Of a DNA stretch of 64,000 bases, positions 25,397 to 35,719 are shown in pieces (position 1 is the stretch's first letter; each line of letters begins with the position of its first letter). The stretch is taken from positions 124,001 through 188,000 of the forward strand of contig JAWKTE010000005.1 in the NCBI GenBank assembly GCA_041401985.1, written 5' to 3'. Below the pieces are notes generated by a model. It saw nothing but the letters and a program-made list of their open reading frames with translations. It searched no databases and was not told where the DNA came from. Origin of the DNA: JACKHA01 sp041401985 (GTDB lineage: Bacteria > Planctomycetota > Phycisphaerae > Phycisphaerales > UBA1924). A program made the translations under genes and the position numbers.

Positions 25397-25520
25397 AGAA
25401 TGGTGTGTTCCGGGTCGATCGGCGTCGTGCAAGCGTGTATCATTCGGAGCGGCGTGATTCGCTGGCGAGGGCCGTTTTCGTGTCGTAAACACTTGTTCTG
25501 TTGGGGGTTTAGAAGACTTG

Positions 25521-26813
25521 ATGCGACCCGAGCCGTTCAATACGACCTCCCAGCGACCCGCGGTCGCGATCGACGCCGGGCCGGCGGAGCCAGCGGCCGG
25601 TGTGCTCGGGGAGGAGTCGTTGGCGGAGGTGGGGGGCGAACTAGCGACGGCGCTGGCCGCGGCGATCGGGGCGGTTGCCTCCCCGCTTCCGGGACCGGTA
25701 CTGCTGGCCAAGCGGACCGGGATCGACAAAGTGCTGGCCAGCCGCGTGCTGAAGGCGGCCCAGGCGCGGGACCCGCTGTCGGCCCTGCACGCGATGCCGG
25801 GCCCGGCGCCGCTGCGTCGGGCGGTGCGGGCGCTGGGGCGTCAGGGAGCGTCGGCGGAGGTTGTGAAGCGGGCGACGCAGGCGATCGATCGGTACGAGTC
25901 GCTGCTGAGCCGCCAGGCGGGCGGGCGCGGATCGCTGGACACGCTGCTGTCGGCGTGGGTGCCCGAGGCGCGGCGTGAGTTCGAGTTGCGCCGGAAGCAG
26001 TCGGCCTTCCGGGCGACGAGCCAGTTGAAGGGAGTCGAGTGCCGCGTGCTGCTGGGCACGGTGATCCTGCATCCGTCGGGCGATGGCGAGCATCTCGATG
26101 TCGTGTGGCTGACGGGGCTGTATGGGCTGCACCGGTTGCGGCCCGGCGCCCTGGTGCGGCTTGCGACGCGGCGCGTCGCGCAAGGACAAGGGGCACGCCA
26201 CCCGCGCGGGCTCGACGGACGCGAGATCGAGGCGGGCTCGACGCCGCTAGTCGCGCCGTTCTGCTCGGAGCCTGCCCCGAGCCTGGAAGCCCGGCGGACA
26301 GGCGATGTCGTGCATTACACGCTGGGCGACGACGGGTTCGGGGCCGAGAGCGCGGTGGACGTGGTGCTCGGCGAGGCGAACTTCGCGGAGATTGAGCGAC
26401 GCCCCGCGCTGGGGTCGGGGCGTGTGCCGTGGTTCTTTGCGGAGGTGAGCACGCCGGCGAAGGTGCTGCAGTTCGACGCGATCGTGCACCGGGACGTCTA
26501 TCCGGGGATCACGCCGTCGCTGCGCCTGTACGAGACGGCGTTCGAGGGCGTGGCCAGCCCGAACAACGCGGCCCGCGATGTGGACGTGCTGGACATGCTT
26601 GAGTCGATCGAGGACATGGGCACCGGCGGGTCGCTGGGCGTGGGGCGGTGGCGATCGCGCGACACCGGGCGGTACCCCGACCTGCTCGAGCACGCGCTGG
26701 GCACGCTGGGCTGGGAGGCGTCGGCGTTCCGCGGGTACCGCTGCCGCATCGAGTACCCGATTTTCGGGACGCAGGTGACGATGGCGTTCGGGGAGCCGGC
26801 GCGGGGTGATTAG
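25521..26813 (+). CDS. conserved-looking protein of unknown function
   Basis: I do not recognise the family. The 430-residue product has no signal peptide or membrane segment. Residues about 45-75 (SPLPGPVLLAKRTGIDKVLA, then SRVLKAA) look like a winged-helix DNA-binding segment, with LAKRTGIDKVLASRVL as the helix-turn-helix. A helical region to about residue 160 follows. The rest is alpha/beta with well-spaced hydrophobics (LGTVILHPSGDGEHLDVVWL, VPWFFAEVSTPAKVLQFDAI, YPIFGTQVTMAFGEP). This architecture would suit a regulator with a large sensing domain, but that is inference. An in-frame TTG at 25518 precedes the ATG. It is divergent from the gene at 25269, with a perfect palindrome between them that might be its own operator. 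Confidence 0.7.
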   Translation: MRPEPFNTTSQRPAVAIDAGPAEPAAGVLGEESLAEVGGELATALAAAIGAVASPLPGPVLLAKRTGIDKVLASRVLKAAQARDPLSALHAMPGPAPLRRAVRALGRQGASAEVVKRATQAIDRYESLLSRQAGGRGSLDTLLSAWVPEARREFELRRKQSAFRATSQLKGVECRVLLGTVILHPSGDGEHLDVVWLTGLYGLHRLRPGALVRLATRRVAQGQGARHPRGLDGREIEAGSTPLVAPFCSEPAPSLEARRTGDVVHYTLGDDGFGAESAVDVVLGEANFAEIERRPALGSGRVPWFFAEVSTPAKVLQFDAIVHRDVYPGITPSLRLYETAFEGVASPNNAARDVDVLDMLESIEDMGTGGSLGVGRWRSRDTGRYPDLLEHALGTLGWEASAFRGYRCRIEYPIFGTQVTMAFGEPARGD

Positions 26814-26887
26814 CGGTCGATCCGCGCGGGCTTCTCTCGCAGGGCGCCGCGCGTGGCGACGCCGATCACGCCATCCCGATCACGCCT

Positions 26888-28336
<1,449 letters not shown>

Positions 28337-28587
28337 GGCGGGTCTCCCAGGGGAAGGGTGAGATGCCGCGGCAGCCATGGCGTGACAGGATTGGCTGGGC
28401 CTCGACGCGGGCCGGTCCGACCATCGCCGAGCGCGACGCGGGCTCCCGCGGGGCGGAAGCGGTGCGCGTATTGCAGCCGGAGTCCGGGCAGCCGCGTTTC
28501 TCGGACGCACCCCTGCCCCGGCGTCCGGGGGACCAATTGGCTCCCGGCGGGAACAACGCGGGCGTTTGGTCGATATACTGACTTGCT

Positions 28588-29055
28588 GTGAGCCGCGGGA
28601 TCGTTGCCATTGTGCTTTCTGTTTCCCTGCTCGTGTGGGCGTTTGTCCCGCGGGCGGGGTGCTGCGGGCACTGTGGGCAATCGGCACCGATGCCCGTGTC
28701 TACGAGCGTGGATTCGGCGGAGCACCGGGTGAACGTGGCGGATGCCGATCAGCGTCACGCGACGCGGTCGTGCTGCTCTGGGCGGTCCCATGCGGGTGCG
28801 GAGCCGGCGCAGCCCGATTCGTCGGGCGCGAACTCCAAGGTGCCGCCCGCGCGCGACCACGCCCCGCCCGGCGAGGACGGCGGGTGCAAGTGCCCGCTTT
28901 CCTGCAGCGGGTCGGTGCGGCCCTCGATCACGCCCCCAAATCTCATCGGCGCTCTCCTGATCGAGTCTGCCCGGCCCGAGGTTTCGCTTCCCGTGAGCAA
29001 TCGGGTGGTGGCCGCCGCCCACACCGCGGACCTCCTGCGACCGCCGCGAGTCTGA
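28588..29055 (+). CDS. cysteine-rich exported protein in a metal-efflux cluster
   Basis: Function unknown. The 155-residue product starts at GTG and has an N-terminal signal or anchor (IVAIVLSVSLLVWAFVP). The mature part has eight cysteines in clusters: AGCCGHCG, SCCSG and GGCKCPLSCSG, plus several histidines. This composition suits metal binding in the periplasm. It lies 107 nt ahead of the adaptor gene at 29163 and is probably the first gene of that operon. Small Cys/His-rich proteins often accompany copper or other heavy-metal efflux systems, and the HMA-domain protein at 34940 supports that setting; the metal itself is not shown. A GTG start without a strong ribosome binding site leaves the exact N-terminus uncertain. 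Confidence 0.65.
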   Translation: MSRGIVAIVLSVSLLVWAFVPRAGCCGHCGQSAPMPVSTSVDSAEHRVNVADADQRHATRSCCSGRSHAGAEPAQPDSSGANSKVPPARDHAPPGEDGGCKCPLSCSGSVRPSITPPNLIGALLIESARPEVSLPVSNRVVAAAHTADLLRPPRV

Positions 29056-29162
29056 ACCGGAGTCTCTGAGTCGTGCCGCCGTCGGCGCGCGTGTTGTCGC
29101 GCGCCCGATTCGGGCGGCCCATCCTCCACTCCGTGTTCCCTCGCGTGCTGCCAGGAGCCGCC

Positions 29163-30967
29163 GTGCGTTCCCACAATCCAAACGAAGCCTCAGCGCGGCC
29201 CGTCGCCGCGGGGGGCGGTCCATCTGGCGTGCGTGCCGTCGCGCCTCCCAAGCGGGGTTGGCGGTCGGTCGCGGCTCCGGTCGTTGTTCTCGCGGCGATC
29301 ACGGGCCTGCTGGTTGTGTCCGCGGGGGCGACGCTCGAGACGCCGCGCGCCGTGGGCGTGCGCCCGGTCGTGTTCGATCGGAGCGCCGCGGGTGTGCGGG
29401 TGTCGCGTCCGACGCCGCCGGCCGAGGACCGGGCCGATGATCCGGGCGAGGGGCCGCGCCACAGCGGGCGGCACTCCGGCGAAGTCTCTCGGCCCGGCCC
29501 GACGGGCGGGACGGCCGTTGTCGCGCCGGGGTGGCTGGAGCCGCGCCCGTACCCGACCGCCGCCGCGGTGCTGGCCGACGGGATCGTGGACGAGGTGCTG
29601 TTCCTCGAGGGCGACACCGTCGAGCGTGGGCAGGTGCTGGCGCGCTTGGTCGATACCGATGCCCGCCTGTCGCTGGCACGGGCCGAGGCGGCGCTGGCCA
29701 AGGCCGAGGCCGACCTGGCGATGTCGCACGCGGAACTGACCGCCGCCCAGACGGACTGGGACGAGCCGGTGGACCGCGAGCGTGCGGTCGAGACGGCCCA
29801 GGCCGACGTGGCCATGACCGAGGCGGAACTGGCCCAGTTGCCCCACGACATCGCCGCGGCCGAGGCAATGCTGCTGCAGTTGCGGGCCGAGCAGGCCTGG
29901 CTGGAGCAGGCGCGATCGGGCGGTGCGGCCAACGCGCTGGAGGTCGAGACGATCGGGCGGCGTGTGGAGGCCCAGGCCGCGATGCTGGAAGCGACCCGGG
30001 CGCGGCGGCCGATCCTCGAGGCCAGGCTCGATCGCCAGCGTGCGGAGTTGCGTGCCGCCGAGCGGGGCGCGGCGCTGCGCGTGGCGGAGCGGCGGATGCT
30101 GGACGCGGCGGCGGCCCGGGTGCGGGCGATCGAGGCGGAGGTCGGCCAGGCGCGGGCCGCGCGTGATGAGGCACAGTTGCGCCTCGACCGGATGCAGGTC
30201 GTCGCGCCGATCGACGGCGTGGTGATGCTGCGTCTGGTTGCGCCGGGGACAAGCGGATGGTTGCGATGGATGATCCGCGTTCGGCCCAGGTCGCGCTGCT
30301 GTACGACCCGGGCCAGTTGCAGGTGCGGGTCGATGTGCCGCTGGCCGACGCGTCGCACCTGTTCCTTGGGCAGGCGTGCGAGGTGGTGGTGGACGTGCTG
30401 CCGGACACGACGTTTGCCGGCGAGGTCATCATCATCACGCACGAGGCGGACCTGCAGAAGAACACGCTGGAAGTGAAGGTGCTGGTGGTCGACCCGGCGG
30501 CGGCGCTGAGGCCGGAGATGCTCACGCGCGTGCGGTTCCTGCCGGAGTACGCGGAGCCCCGTGATGGCGATGCAGGCGGAGGCGCCGGCGCAGCTGATGG
30601 GCGTGGTGGATCGGGCGATCGACCGGGCGCGAGCGGCGGCCCGGGGCGTCAGGGCGCTTCCGCATCGGCGAGCGTGCAGCAGACCGTGCTCATCTCCGAT
30701 GCGACGCTGGACACTTCAGCCGGTTCGCCGCGTGTCTGGGCCGTCCGCGGGCGCCGCGGCGACCGCGGGCGTGCGGTGCCGATCGACGTTGCTCCCGTCG
30801 CGTCATCGCCGGACCAGCCGCTCGCTGCGGGGTTCCAGCGGGTGACGGGTCCGCTCCAGCCGGGCGATCTGCTGATTGTCGGGCCAGTCGGGTTGACTGA
30901 GGGGCGGCTGGTGCGATTCGACGCGCCGGCACCGCAGATCGCATCAACGACGGGAGGCCGCCCATGA
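29163..30967 (+). pseudogene. HlyD/MacA-type efflux adaptor, one apparent frameshift
   Basis: The adaptor would link the ABC transporter genes after it to the outer membrane. The GTG at 29163 has AGGAG five bases upstream. The N-terminal part has one membrane anchor (SVAAPVVVLAAITGLLVV), half of a lipoyl domain (ADGIVDEVLFLEGDTVERGQ) and a long coiled-coil hairpin from about 29680 to 30180, followed by the second lipoyl half (VVAPIDGVVMLRLVAPG). At 30245-30248 (gggg) the frame breaks: adding one G restores APGDKRMVAMDDP, the family sequence. The product then continues in frame with the beta-barrel (LQVRVDVPLADASHLFLGQA) to 30967. Repaired, it is about 601 residues. Its stop overlaps the ATPase start (ATGA) and the rest is intact, so a homopolymer error is as likely as a real mutation. 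Confidence 0.85.
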
Positions 30968-31713
30968 CGCTCATCCAATGCCGCGGCCTGACGCGCGAGT
31001 ACCACAAGGGCGACAACGTCATCCGCCCGCTCGACGGCCTTGATCTGGACGTGCCCGCGGGCGACTTCTTGGCCTTGATGGGGCCGAGCGGCTCGGGCAA
31101 GACGACGCTGCTGAACCTGATCGCCGGGATCGACTCGCCGACGCGCGGCTCGCTGACGATCGACGGGGTCAACATCGCGACGCTCTCTCGCTCGCGATTG
31201 GCGGCGTGGCGATCCGCCAATGTCGGCTACGTCTTCCAACTCTACAACCTCGTGCCGGTGCTGACGGCGTACGAGAACGTCGAACTGCCGCTGCTGCTGC
31301 ACGGATTGACGCGGAAGGAGCGTCACCGGCGCGTCGCCGAGGCCCTCGAACTGGTCGGCATCGCCGACCGGCACGACCACTTCCCGCGTCAACTCTCGGG
31401 GGGGCAGGAACAGCGGGTCGCCATCGCCCGGGCCATCGTGGCCGACCCACGGATCATCGTCGCCGACGAGCCGACGGGCGACCTGGACAAGCCGTCGGCC
31501 GAGGCGGTGATGGCACTGATGGGGCGGCTCAACGACGAGATGGGCAAGACGATCATCATGGTCACGCACGATCCGAAGACCGCCGAGTCGGCCAAGCGCA
31601 CGCTGCACCTGGACAAGGGGCGGCTGGTGGGGTCGGCGCATGACGACGCCGCGATGGACTCGAACGAGGGTGGATCAGTCGCCGCCGCGACCACGGCAGG
31701 GGGTGTCGAATGA
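30964..31713 (+). CDS. ABC transporter ATPase, MacB/LolD type
   Basis: The 249-residue product is the ATP-binding subunit of a type VII (MacB/LolE-like) ABC system. Walker A is GPSGSGKTT, the Q-loop VFQLYNLVP, the signature LSGGQEQRVAIARA, Walker B IIVADEPTGDLD and the H-loop MVTHDPKTA. The FQLYNLVP and SGGQEQRVAIARA forms are typical of the LolD/MacB group. The C-terminal 25 residues are low-complexity. Its ATG overlaps the adaptor stop and its own stop overlaps the next start (ATGA), so translation is coupled through adaptor, ATPase and first permease. Together with two separate FtsX-type permeases it should form a mechanotransmission-type exporter acting with the adaptor. Confidence 0.95.
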   Translation: MTLIQCRGLTREYHKGDNVIRPLDGLDLDVPAGDFLALMGPSGSGKTTLLNLIAGIDSPTRGSLTIDGVNIATLSRSRLAAWRSANVGYVFQLYNLVPVLTAYENVELPLLLHGLTRKERHRRVAEALELVGIADRHDHFPRQLSGGQEQRVAIARAIVADPRIIVADEPTGDLDKPSAEAVMALMGRLNDEMGKTIIMVTHDPKTAESAKRTLHLDKGRLVGSAHDDAAMDSNEGGSVAAATTAGGVE

Positions 31714-32882
31714 GCCGGCACGTTACGAGAACCAATCCGATCGCGTTCGTTCCCTACATCCTCAAGCAGGTCACCCGCCACCGGGTGCGCTCGATCCTCA
31801 CGATCCTGGGCATCGCCACCGCGATGTTCCTGTACACCGCGGTGCAGGCGATGCAGCGGGGCGTCACGATCGCGACGACCCAGACCGCCAACGACACGAC
31901 GCTGGTGGTCTACCGCAAGGACCGCTACTGCCCCGCCACCAGCACGCTGCCACAGAACTACACCTCGCGGATCGAGCGGATGGAGGGCGTGGTCTCGGTC
32001 ATTCCCATGAAGATCGTGGTCACCAACTGCCGCACCAGCCTGGACGTGGTCACGTTCCGCGGCGTGCCGAAGGAGACGTTCCTGGGCGACCGGGGCGATT
32101 CGGTGCGCCTGGTCGCCGGGTCGATCGACGACTGGGTCCGGCGCGGCGACGCCACGCTGCTGGGGCGGACGCTGGCGGATCGGCGCGGGCTGCGCCCCGG
32201 CATGACGTTCGACGCCGCGGGCATCACGAGTTACGTCGCGGGCATCATCGAGTCCGACAACGCCCAGGACCAGAACGTCGCGTACGCGGGGCTCGAGTTC
32301 GTGCAGCTGGCCGCCAGCACCGGGCTGGGGTCGGTCACGCAGTACAACGTCCGCGTCGCCGACGCCTCGCTGCTGGAGCCCATCGCCGAGGCCATCGACG
32401 CCGAGTTCTCGCGGGCCCAGGAGCCGACGGCGACGTTCACCGAGAAGGCGTTCATCGGGCGCATCGCCGACGACATCATCGAACTGGTCGGCTTCGCGAA
32501 CTGGCTGGGGATCGGGTGCCTGGCGGCGGTCCTCGCTCTGATCGCCAACGCGATCGTGCTGAGCGTCCAGAGCCGCATCGCCGAGCACGGGGTGCTGCAG
32601 ACCCTCGGGTTCTCGTCGCGATTGGTCGCGCTGCTGATCGTGGGCGAGGGCGTGCTGCTGGCATTGATCGGCGGGGCGCTGGGCGGCGTGGCGGCGGTCG
32701 CGGTGGCGAAGTACTCGTCGCTGGCCCTGTCGGTCGAGGGCACCACCATCCCGATCCAGGCCAGCCCGGTGCTGGTCGCAACGGGGCTGCTGGTGTGCGG
32801 GACGCTCGGCGTCGTCGCCGGGCTGTTCCCGGCGTGGCAGGCGGGGCGGCGCGAGATCGCGTCGTGCTTCAGGAGTGTGTAA
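31710..32882 (+). CDS. ABC transporter permease, FtsX/MacB type
   Basis: The 390-residue product is a permease of the FtsX-like family. It has one N-terminal membrane segment (RSILTILGIATAMFLYTAVQ), a large periplasmic MacB-type domain (about residues 50-265) and three C-terminal segments (ANWLGIGCLAAVLALIANAI, LIVGEGVLLALIGGALGGVA, VLVATGLLVCGTLGVVAGLF). The sequence EHGVLQTLGFSSRLVALLIV is the conserved cytoplasmic loop of the family. The ATG overlaps the end of the ATPase gene. It is one of two permeases here and they would pair as a heterodimer, since MacB proper is a single ATPase-permease fusion. The substrate is not shown; the metal-linked neighbours suggest a role in stress or metal export. 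Confidence 0.9.
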   Translation: MSRHVTRTNPIAFVPYILKQVTRHRVRSILTILGIATAMFLYTAVQAMQRGVTIATTQTANDTTLVVYRKDRYCPATSTLPQNYTSRIERMEGVVSVIPMKIVVTNCRTSLDVVTFRGVPKETFLGDRGDSVRLVAGSIDDWVRRGDATLLGRTLADRRGLRPGMTFDAAGITSYVAGIIESDNAQDQNVAYAGLEFVQLAASTGLGSVTQYNVRVADASLLEPIAEAIDAEFSRAQEPTATFTEKAFIGRIADDIIELVGFANWLGIGCLAAVLALIANAIVLSVQSRIAEHGVLQTLGFSSRLVALLIVGEGVLLALIGGALGGVAAVAVAKYSSLALSVEGTTIPIQASPVLVATGLLVCGTLGVVAGLFPAWQAGRREIASCFRSV

Positions 32883-32903
32883 CGCGATGTGGAGACACAC
32901 CCA

Positions 32904-34091
32904 ATGAAGCGCCTCCCCTTCGACTACGCCCTCCGCAACCTCGGGCGCAGCCCGACGCGCCTGGTGGCGTCCCTGCTCGGTTCGACGCTGGTGGTCGTGC
33001 TGCTGCTGGCGTCGGTCGGCTTCGTGCGCGGGATGTCGCGCACGCTCGACCAGCCCGAGGGCCTGCACACCAACGTGATCATCCTGGGCACGGGCTCCGA
33101 GGAGGGCATCGAACGCTCCCAGATCGACGCCGGCATCGACACCATTGCCGCGGCCAGCATCCGGGGCCTGAAGCAGGAGGGCGGCGTGATCTTCGCCTCG
33201 CCCGAGATCCACATGGCCCTGCCCGTGCGGGAATCGGCCGGGGCGACGCGAGACCTGCCGGCGGTCATCCGGGGTGTGCGCCCCGTCGCGCTGCTCGTGC
33301 ATCCGGAGGTCGAGATCGTCGAGGGGCGCGCCCCCGACGCGGCCCAGAACGAGATCATGGTCGGAGCCCTGGCCGCGACGCGTCTGGGCGTGCCCGACGA
33401 GCGACTCGGCGTCGGGCGCACGCTGTTCTTCGACAGCCGCGACTGGACGATCGTGGGGCGGTTCACTGCGCCGAACACCGTGATGGACGCCGAGGTCTGG
33501 ATGCCGCTGATCGACCTGCAGGTGGCGACCAAGCGCGAGGCGTCGCTCTCGTGCGTGATCGTCACGCTGGGGGCCGACCCGCAGACCGGCGCTCGATTCG
33601 CCGACGTGGACGCGTTCGCCAAGAGCCGCCTCGATCTGGAGGTCTCGGCACTTCGCGAGCGGGACTACTACGCCTCGATCTCGGCCTTCTACGCGCCGAT
33701 CCGCGTGATGGTCGTCGCCACCGCCGTGCTGATCGCGGCCGGCGGGCTGATGGGCGGGCTGAACACGATGTACGCCGCGTTCGCCGCACGCGTGCGCGAG
33801 GTCGGCATGCTCCAGGCACTGGGCTTCACGCGCCGGGCCATCGTGCTGAGCCTGACGCAGGAGTCGGTCTTCGCCGCGGCCTGCGGGGCGGTGATCGGGG
33901 CGGTCATCGCGCTCACGCTGCTCGATGGGCTGGCCGTCCGCTTCTCGATGGGGGCGTTCACGCTGTCGATCGATGCACCCGTCATGCTCACCGGCCTGGT
34001 GGGCGGTCTGGTGGTGGGGCTGGTGGGTGCGATCCCGCCGGCGATCCGCTGCTTGCGCCTGCCCATCGCCGAGGCGCTCAAGTCGTTCTGA
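32904..34091 (+). CDS. ABC transporter permease, FtsX/MacB type
   Basis: The 395-residue product is the second FtsX-like permease. It starts MKRLPFDYALRNLGRSPTRL, typical of the family, and has a first membrane segment (LVASLLGSTLVVVLLLASVG) and a periplasmic domain (about residues 45-265). Three C-terminal segments follow (VMVVATAVLIAAGGLMGGLN, ESVFAAACGAVIGAVIALTL, MLTGLVGGLVVGLVGAIPPA). The loop REVGMLQALGFTRRAIVLSL matches the conserved motif. I start at the ATG at 32904, which has GGAG upstream; a GTG at 32889 would add five residues. It is 21 nt after the first permease gene and should be its heterodimer partner. It ends in LPIAEALKSF, the usual C-terminus of the family. Confidence 0.9.
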   Translation: MKRLPFDYALRNLGRSPTRLVASLLGSTLVVVLLLASVGFVRGMSRTLDQPEGLHTNVIILGTGSEEGIERSQIDAGIDTIAAASIRGLKQEGGVIFASPEIHMALPVRESAGATRDLPAVIRGVRPVALLVHPEVEIVEGRAPDAAQNEIMVGALAATRLGVPDERLGVGRTLFFDSRDWTIVGRFTAPNTVMDAEVWMPLIDLQVATKREASLSCVIVTLGADPQTGARFADVDAFAKSRLDLEVSALRERDYYASISAFYAPIRVMVVATAVLIAAGGLMGGLNTMYAAFAARVREVGMLQALGFTRRAIVLSLTQESVFAAACGAVIGAVIALTLLDGLAVRFSMGAFTLSIDAPVMLTGLVGGLVVGLVGAIPPAIRCLRLPIAEALKSF

Positions 34092-34125
34092 ATCCGTATG
34101 CTCGCTTTGAATACAGGAGTTTCAC

Positions 34126-34713
34126 ATGCTTGATACCAACAGCCGTACCCATCGCGCGATGCTCGCCATCGCGACAGCCGCCGGCACGGCGCTTGCCCTG
34201 ACCGCATGCGGCCCGTCGACGCCGGCGAACAGCAATGCGGGCAACACCAACGGCGCGAGCGACCAGTCCACGAACCAGGCCGCGGCGTCGCCCGCCTGGA
34301 TCCTGGCCGCGATGCCCGAGGACGCCCGCCCCGTCGGCGCGGTGAAGGCCTCGGCGGTCGAGGGCGACACGGTCGCCATCCGCGGGCGGATCGGCGGGCG
34401 GCTGGAGCCGATCTCCGCCGAGTCGGCGGTGTTCACGATCGTGGACCCGGCGATCGTCTCGTGCGACGAGATGGGCGAGGACCACTGCCCGACGCCGTGG
34501 GACTATTGCTGCGAGCCGCGCGAGAGCCTGAACGCCAACAACGCGACGATCCAACTTGTGGACGGCGCGGGTCGGGTGATGGCGGACACCAACCCCATCG
34601 CCGCCGGCCTCGACCCGCTCGACGAGATCGTGGTCGTCGGCACGGTCGGCCCGCGCGACAATCCGACCGTCCTGACGATCCTGGCCACCGGCGTCTACGT
34701 CGTCCCGAACTGA
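34126..34713 (+). CDS. lipoprotein with OB-fold-like domain, last gene of efflux operon
   Basis: The 195-residue product has a lipoprotein signal (AMLAIATAAGTALALTAC, Cys26) and an Asn/Ser/Ala-rich spacer. The domain that follows has the strand pattern of an OB fold: DTVAIRGRIGGRLEPISAES, SAVFTIVDPAIVSC, ATIQLVDGAGRVM and EIVVVGTVGPRD. Inside it lies a cysteine-rich loop (DHCPTPWDYCCEP) with four cysteines counting the one at SCDEM. The loop could hold a metal or form disulfides; that is inference. The gene follows the second permease by 34 nt and belongs to the same operon. A role as a periplasmic metal chaperone or as an assembly factor of the exporter would fit, but neither is proven by sequence. 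Confidence 0.75.
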   Translation: MLDTNSRTHRAMLAIATAAGTALALTACGPSTPANSNAGNTNGASDQSTNQAAASPAWILAAMPEDARPVGAVKASAVEGDTVAIRGRIGGRLEPISAESAVFTIVDPAIVSCDEMGEDHCPTPWDYCCEPRESLNANNATIQLVDGAGRVMADTNPIAAGLDPLDEIVVVGTVGPRDNPTVLTILATGVYVVPN

Positions 34714-34816
34714 CCGAGCAGAGCGCCACGCGCCAGCGTGGGGTCGAGCGTGCCGGCTGTGCCCGTGCCCCGACCATTGTCGGGCATGATCGGCTGCGCC
34801 GACCCGTGGTGGAGGA

Positions 34817-34836
34817 CCGGGGCGGGGACGCCCCGG
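34817..34836. repeat. GC-rich hairpin in convergent intergenic region
   Basis: CCGGGGC-ggggac-GCCCCGG forms a 7-bp perfect stem. The string cgggga(t)cgcc(a)cggctcgcg...gccg is shared with the repeat at 10044-10068, suggesting a dispersed intergenic element. It has no T tract. Confidence 0.5.
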
Positions 34837-34888
34837 CTCGCGCGCCGTCGGCGCGATTCCGCGTGCGGCGGTCACCTGAACCCCAATA

Positions 34889-34940
34889 CCTCCATCTCTA
34901 TCTCTCTTCTCTCTCTGTCTCTCTTTCTCTTCCCTTCCCT
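34889..34940. repeat. pyrimidine-rich low-complexity tract
   Basis: About 50 bases are almost only C and T (tctctatctctcttctctct and onward), between the convergent genes ending at 34713 and 34940. The tract is sharply different from the surrounding GC-rich DNA. Confidence 0.75.
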
Positions 34941-35719
34941 CACACCACCAGCATCGCTCCGGCCATCGCCGCCATCGCCAGGTCCTCCACCAGCGTCACG
35001 GTCGTCATGGGCAGGTTGAGGGCCGTGCCCAGGCACGCGCAGCGGATTCTGGTCTTGGCCCGCAGCGCGTTCAGCACGCCCGCCGCTCCGACCAGCATGA
35101 GCACCAGCGTCGCGATCGACGCGGCCATCGGCATCCACCGCCCCAGGAACATCGCCGCCAGGCCGAGTTCGACAAACGGGTACGCCCAGCCCCAGGCCGG
35201 CACGCGGGCCGCGACGAGGTCGTAGCGCCGGTACGCCGCGACGAACCCCGGCAGGTCCAGCAGTTTGAACCCGCCGAAGACCAGGAAGAACCCCCCCATG
35301 AAATCCGCCATCCACGAGCCCCACGACCAGCCGCCGCGGGTCGCGTTCGTGACGACCGTCGCGCCCGTGATGAGCGCGACGATCAGGACCAGCGGGTAGA
35401 GGCTCTCCTTCGACGCCGAGCCCGCCGCCAGATCGCCCGCCTCGGTCGGGACGGCGTCGTGGCGGTGCTCGCGCCCGTCGGACTCGCCCGACCCATCGTC
35501 TCCGTCATTCGAGGTGGGTTCGGTCAGGCGGTACCCGGCCCCCCGGACGGCGGCGGCCAGATCGCCAAACTCCACCCCGTCGCCGGCCACGACCCTCGCC
35601 GACGGGGGTGAGAGGCCCACCTCCGCCGACTCGACCCCTTCGACCCCGCGCAGCGCCGCCGTGACCTTCGCCACGCACGACCCACAGTGCATGCCTTCGA
35701 CCCCAAATCGCCTTTCCAT
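34940..35719 (-). CDS. HMA metal-binding domain fused to MauE/DoxX-like membrane protein
   Basis: The 259-residue product starts with a heavy-metal-associated domain of about 68 residues. It carries the metal site GMHCGSC and ends in AAAVRGAGYRL, the pattern of CopZ-like copper chaperones. A Asp/Gly/His-rich linker (residues about 70-100) is followed by four membrane segments of the MauE/DoxX type (YPLVLIVALITGATVV, FMGGFFLVFGGFKLL, ASIATLVLMLVGAAGVLNAL, LVEDLAMAAMAGAMLVV). A pair of cysteines in CACLGTALNLPMTTVT is characteristic of MauE-type proteins linked to disulfide or metal handling. The ATG has AGGAG six bases upstream. It converges on the efflux operon and supports a copper or other soft-metal role for the region. 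Confidence 0.88.
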   Translation of the reverse strand: MERRFGVEGMHCGSCVAKVTAALRGVEGVESAEVGLSPPSARVVAGDGVEFGDLAAAVRGAGYRLTEPTSNDGDDGSGESDGREHRHDAVPTEAGDLAAGSASKESLYPLVLIVALITGATVVTNATRGGWSWGSWMADFMGGFFLVFGGFKLLDLPGFVAAYRRYDLVAARVPAWGWAYPFVELGLAAMFLGRWMPMAASIATLVLMLVGAAGVLNALRAKTRIRCACLGTALNLPMTTVTLVEDLAMAAMAGAMLVV

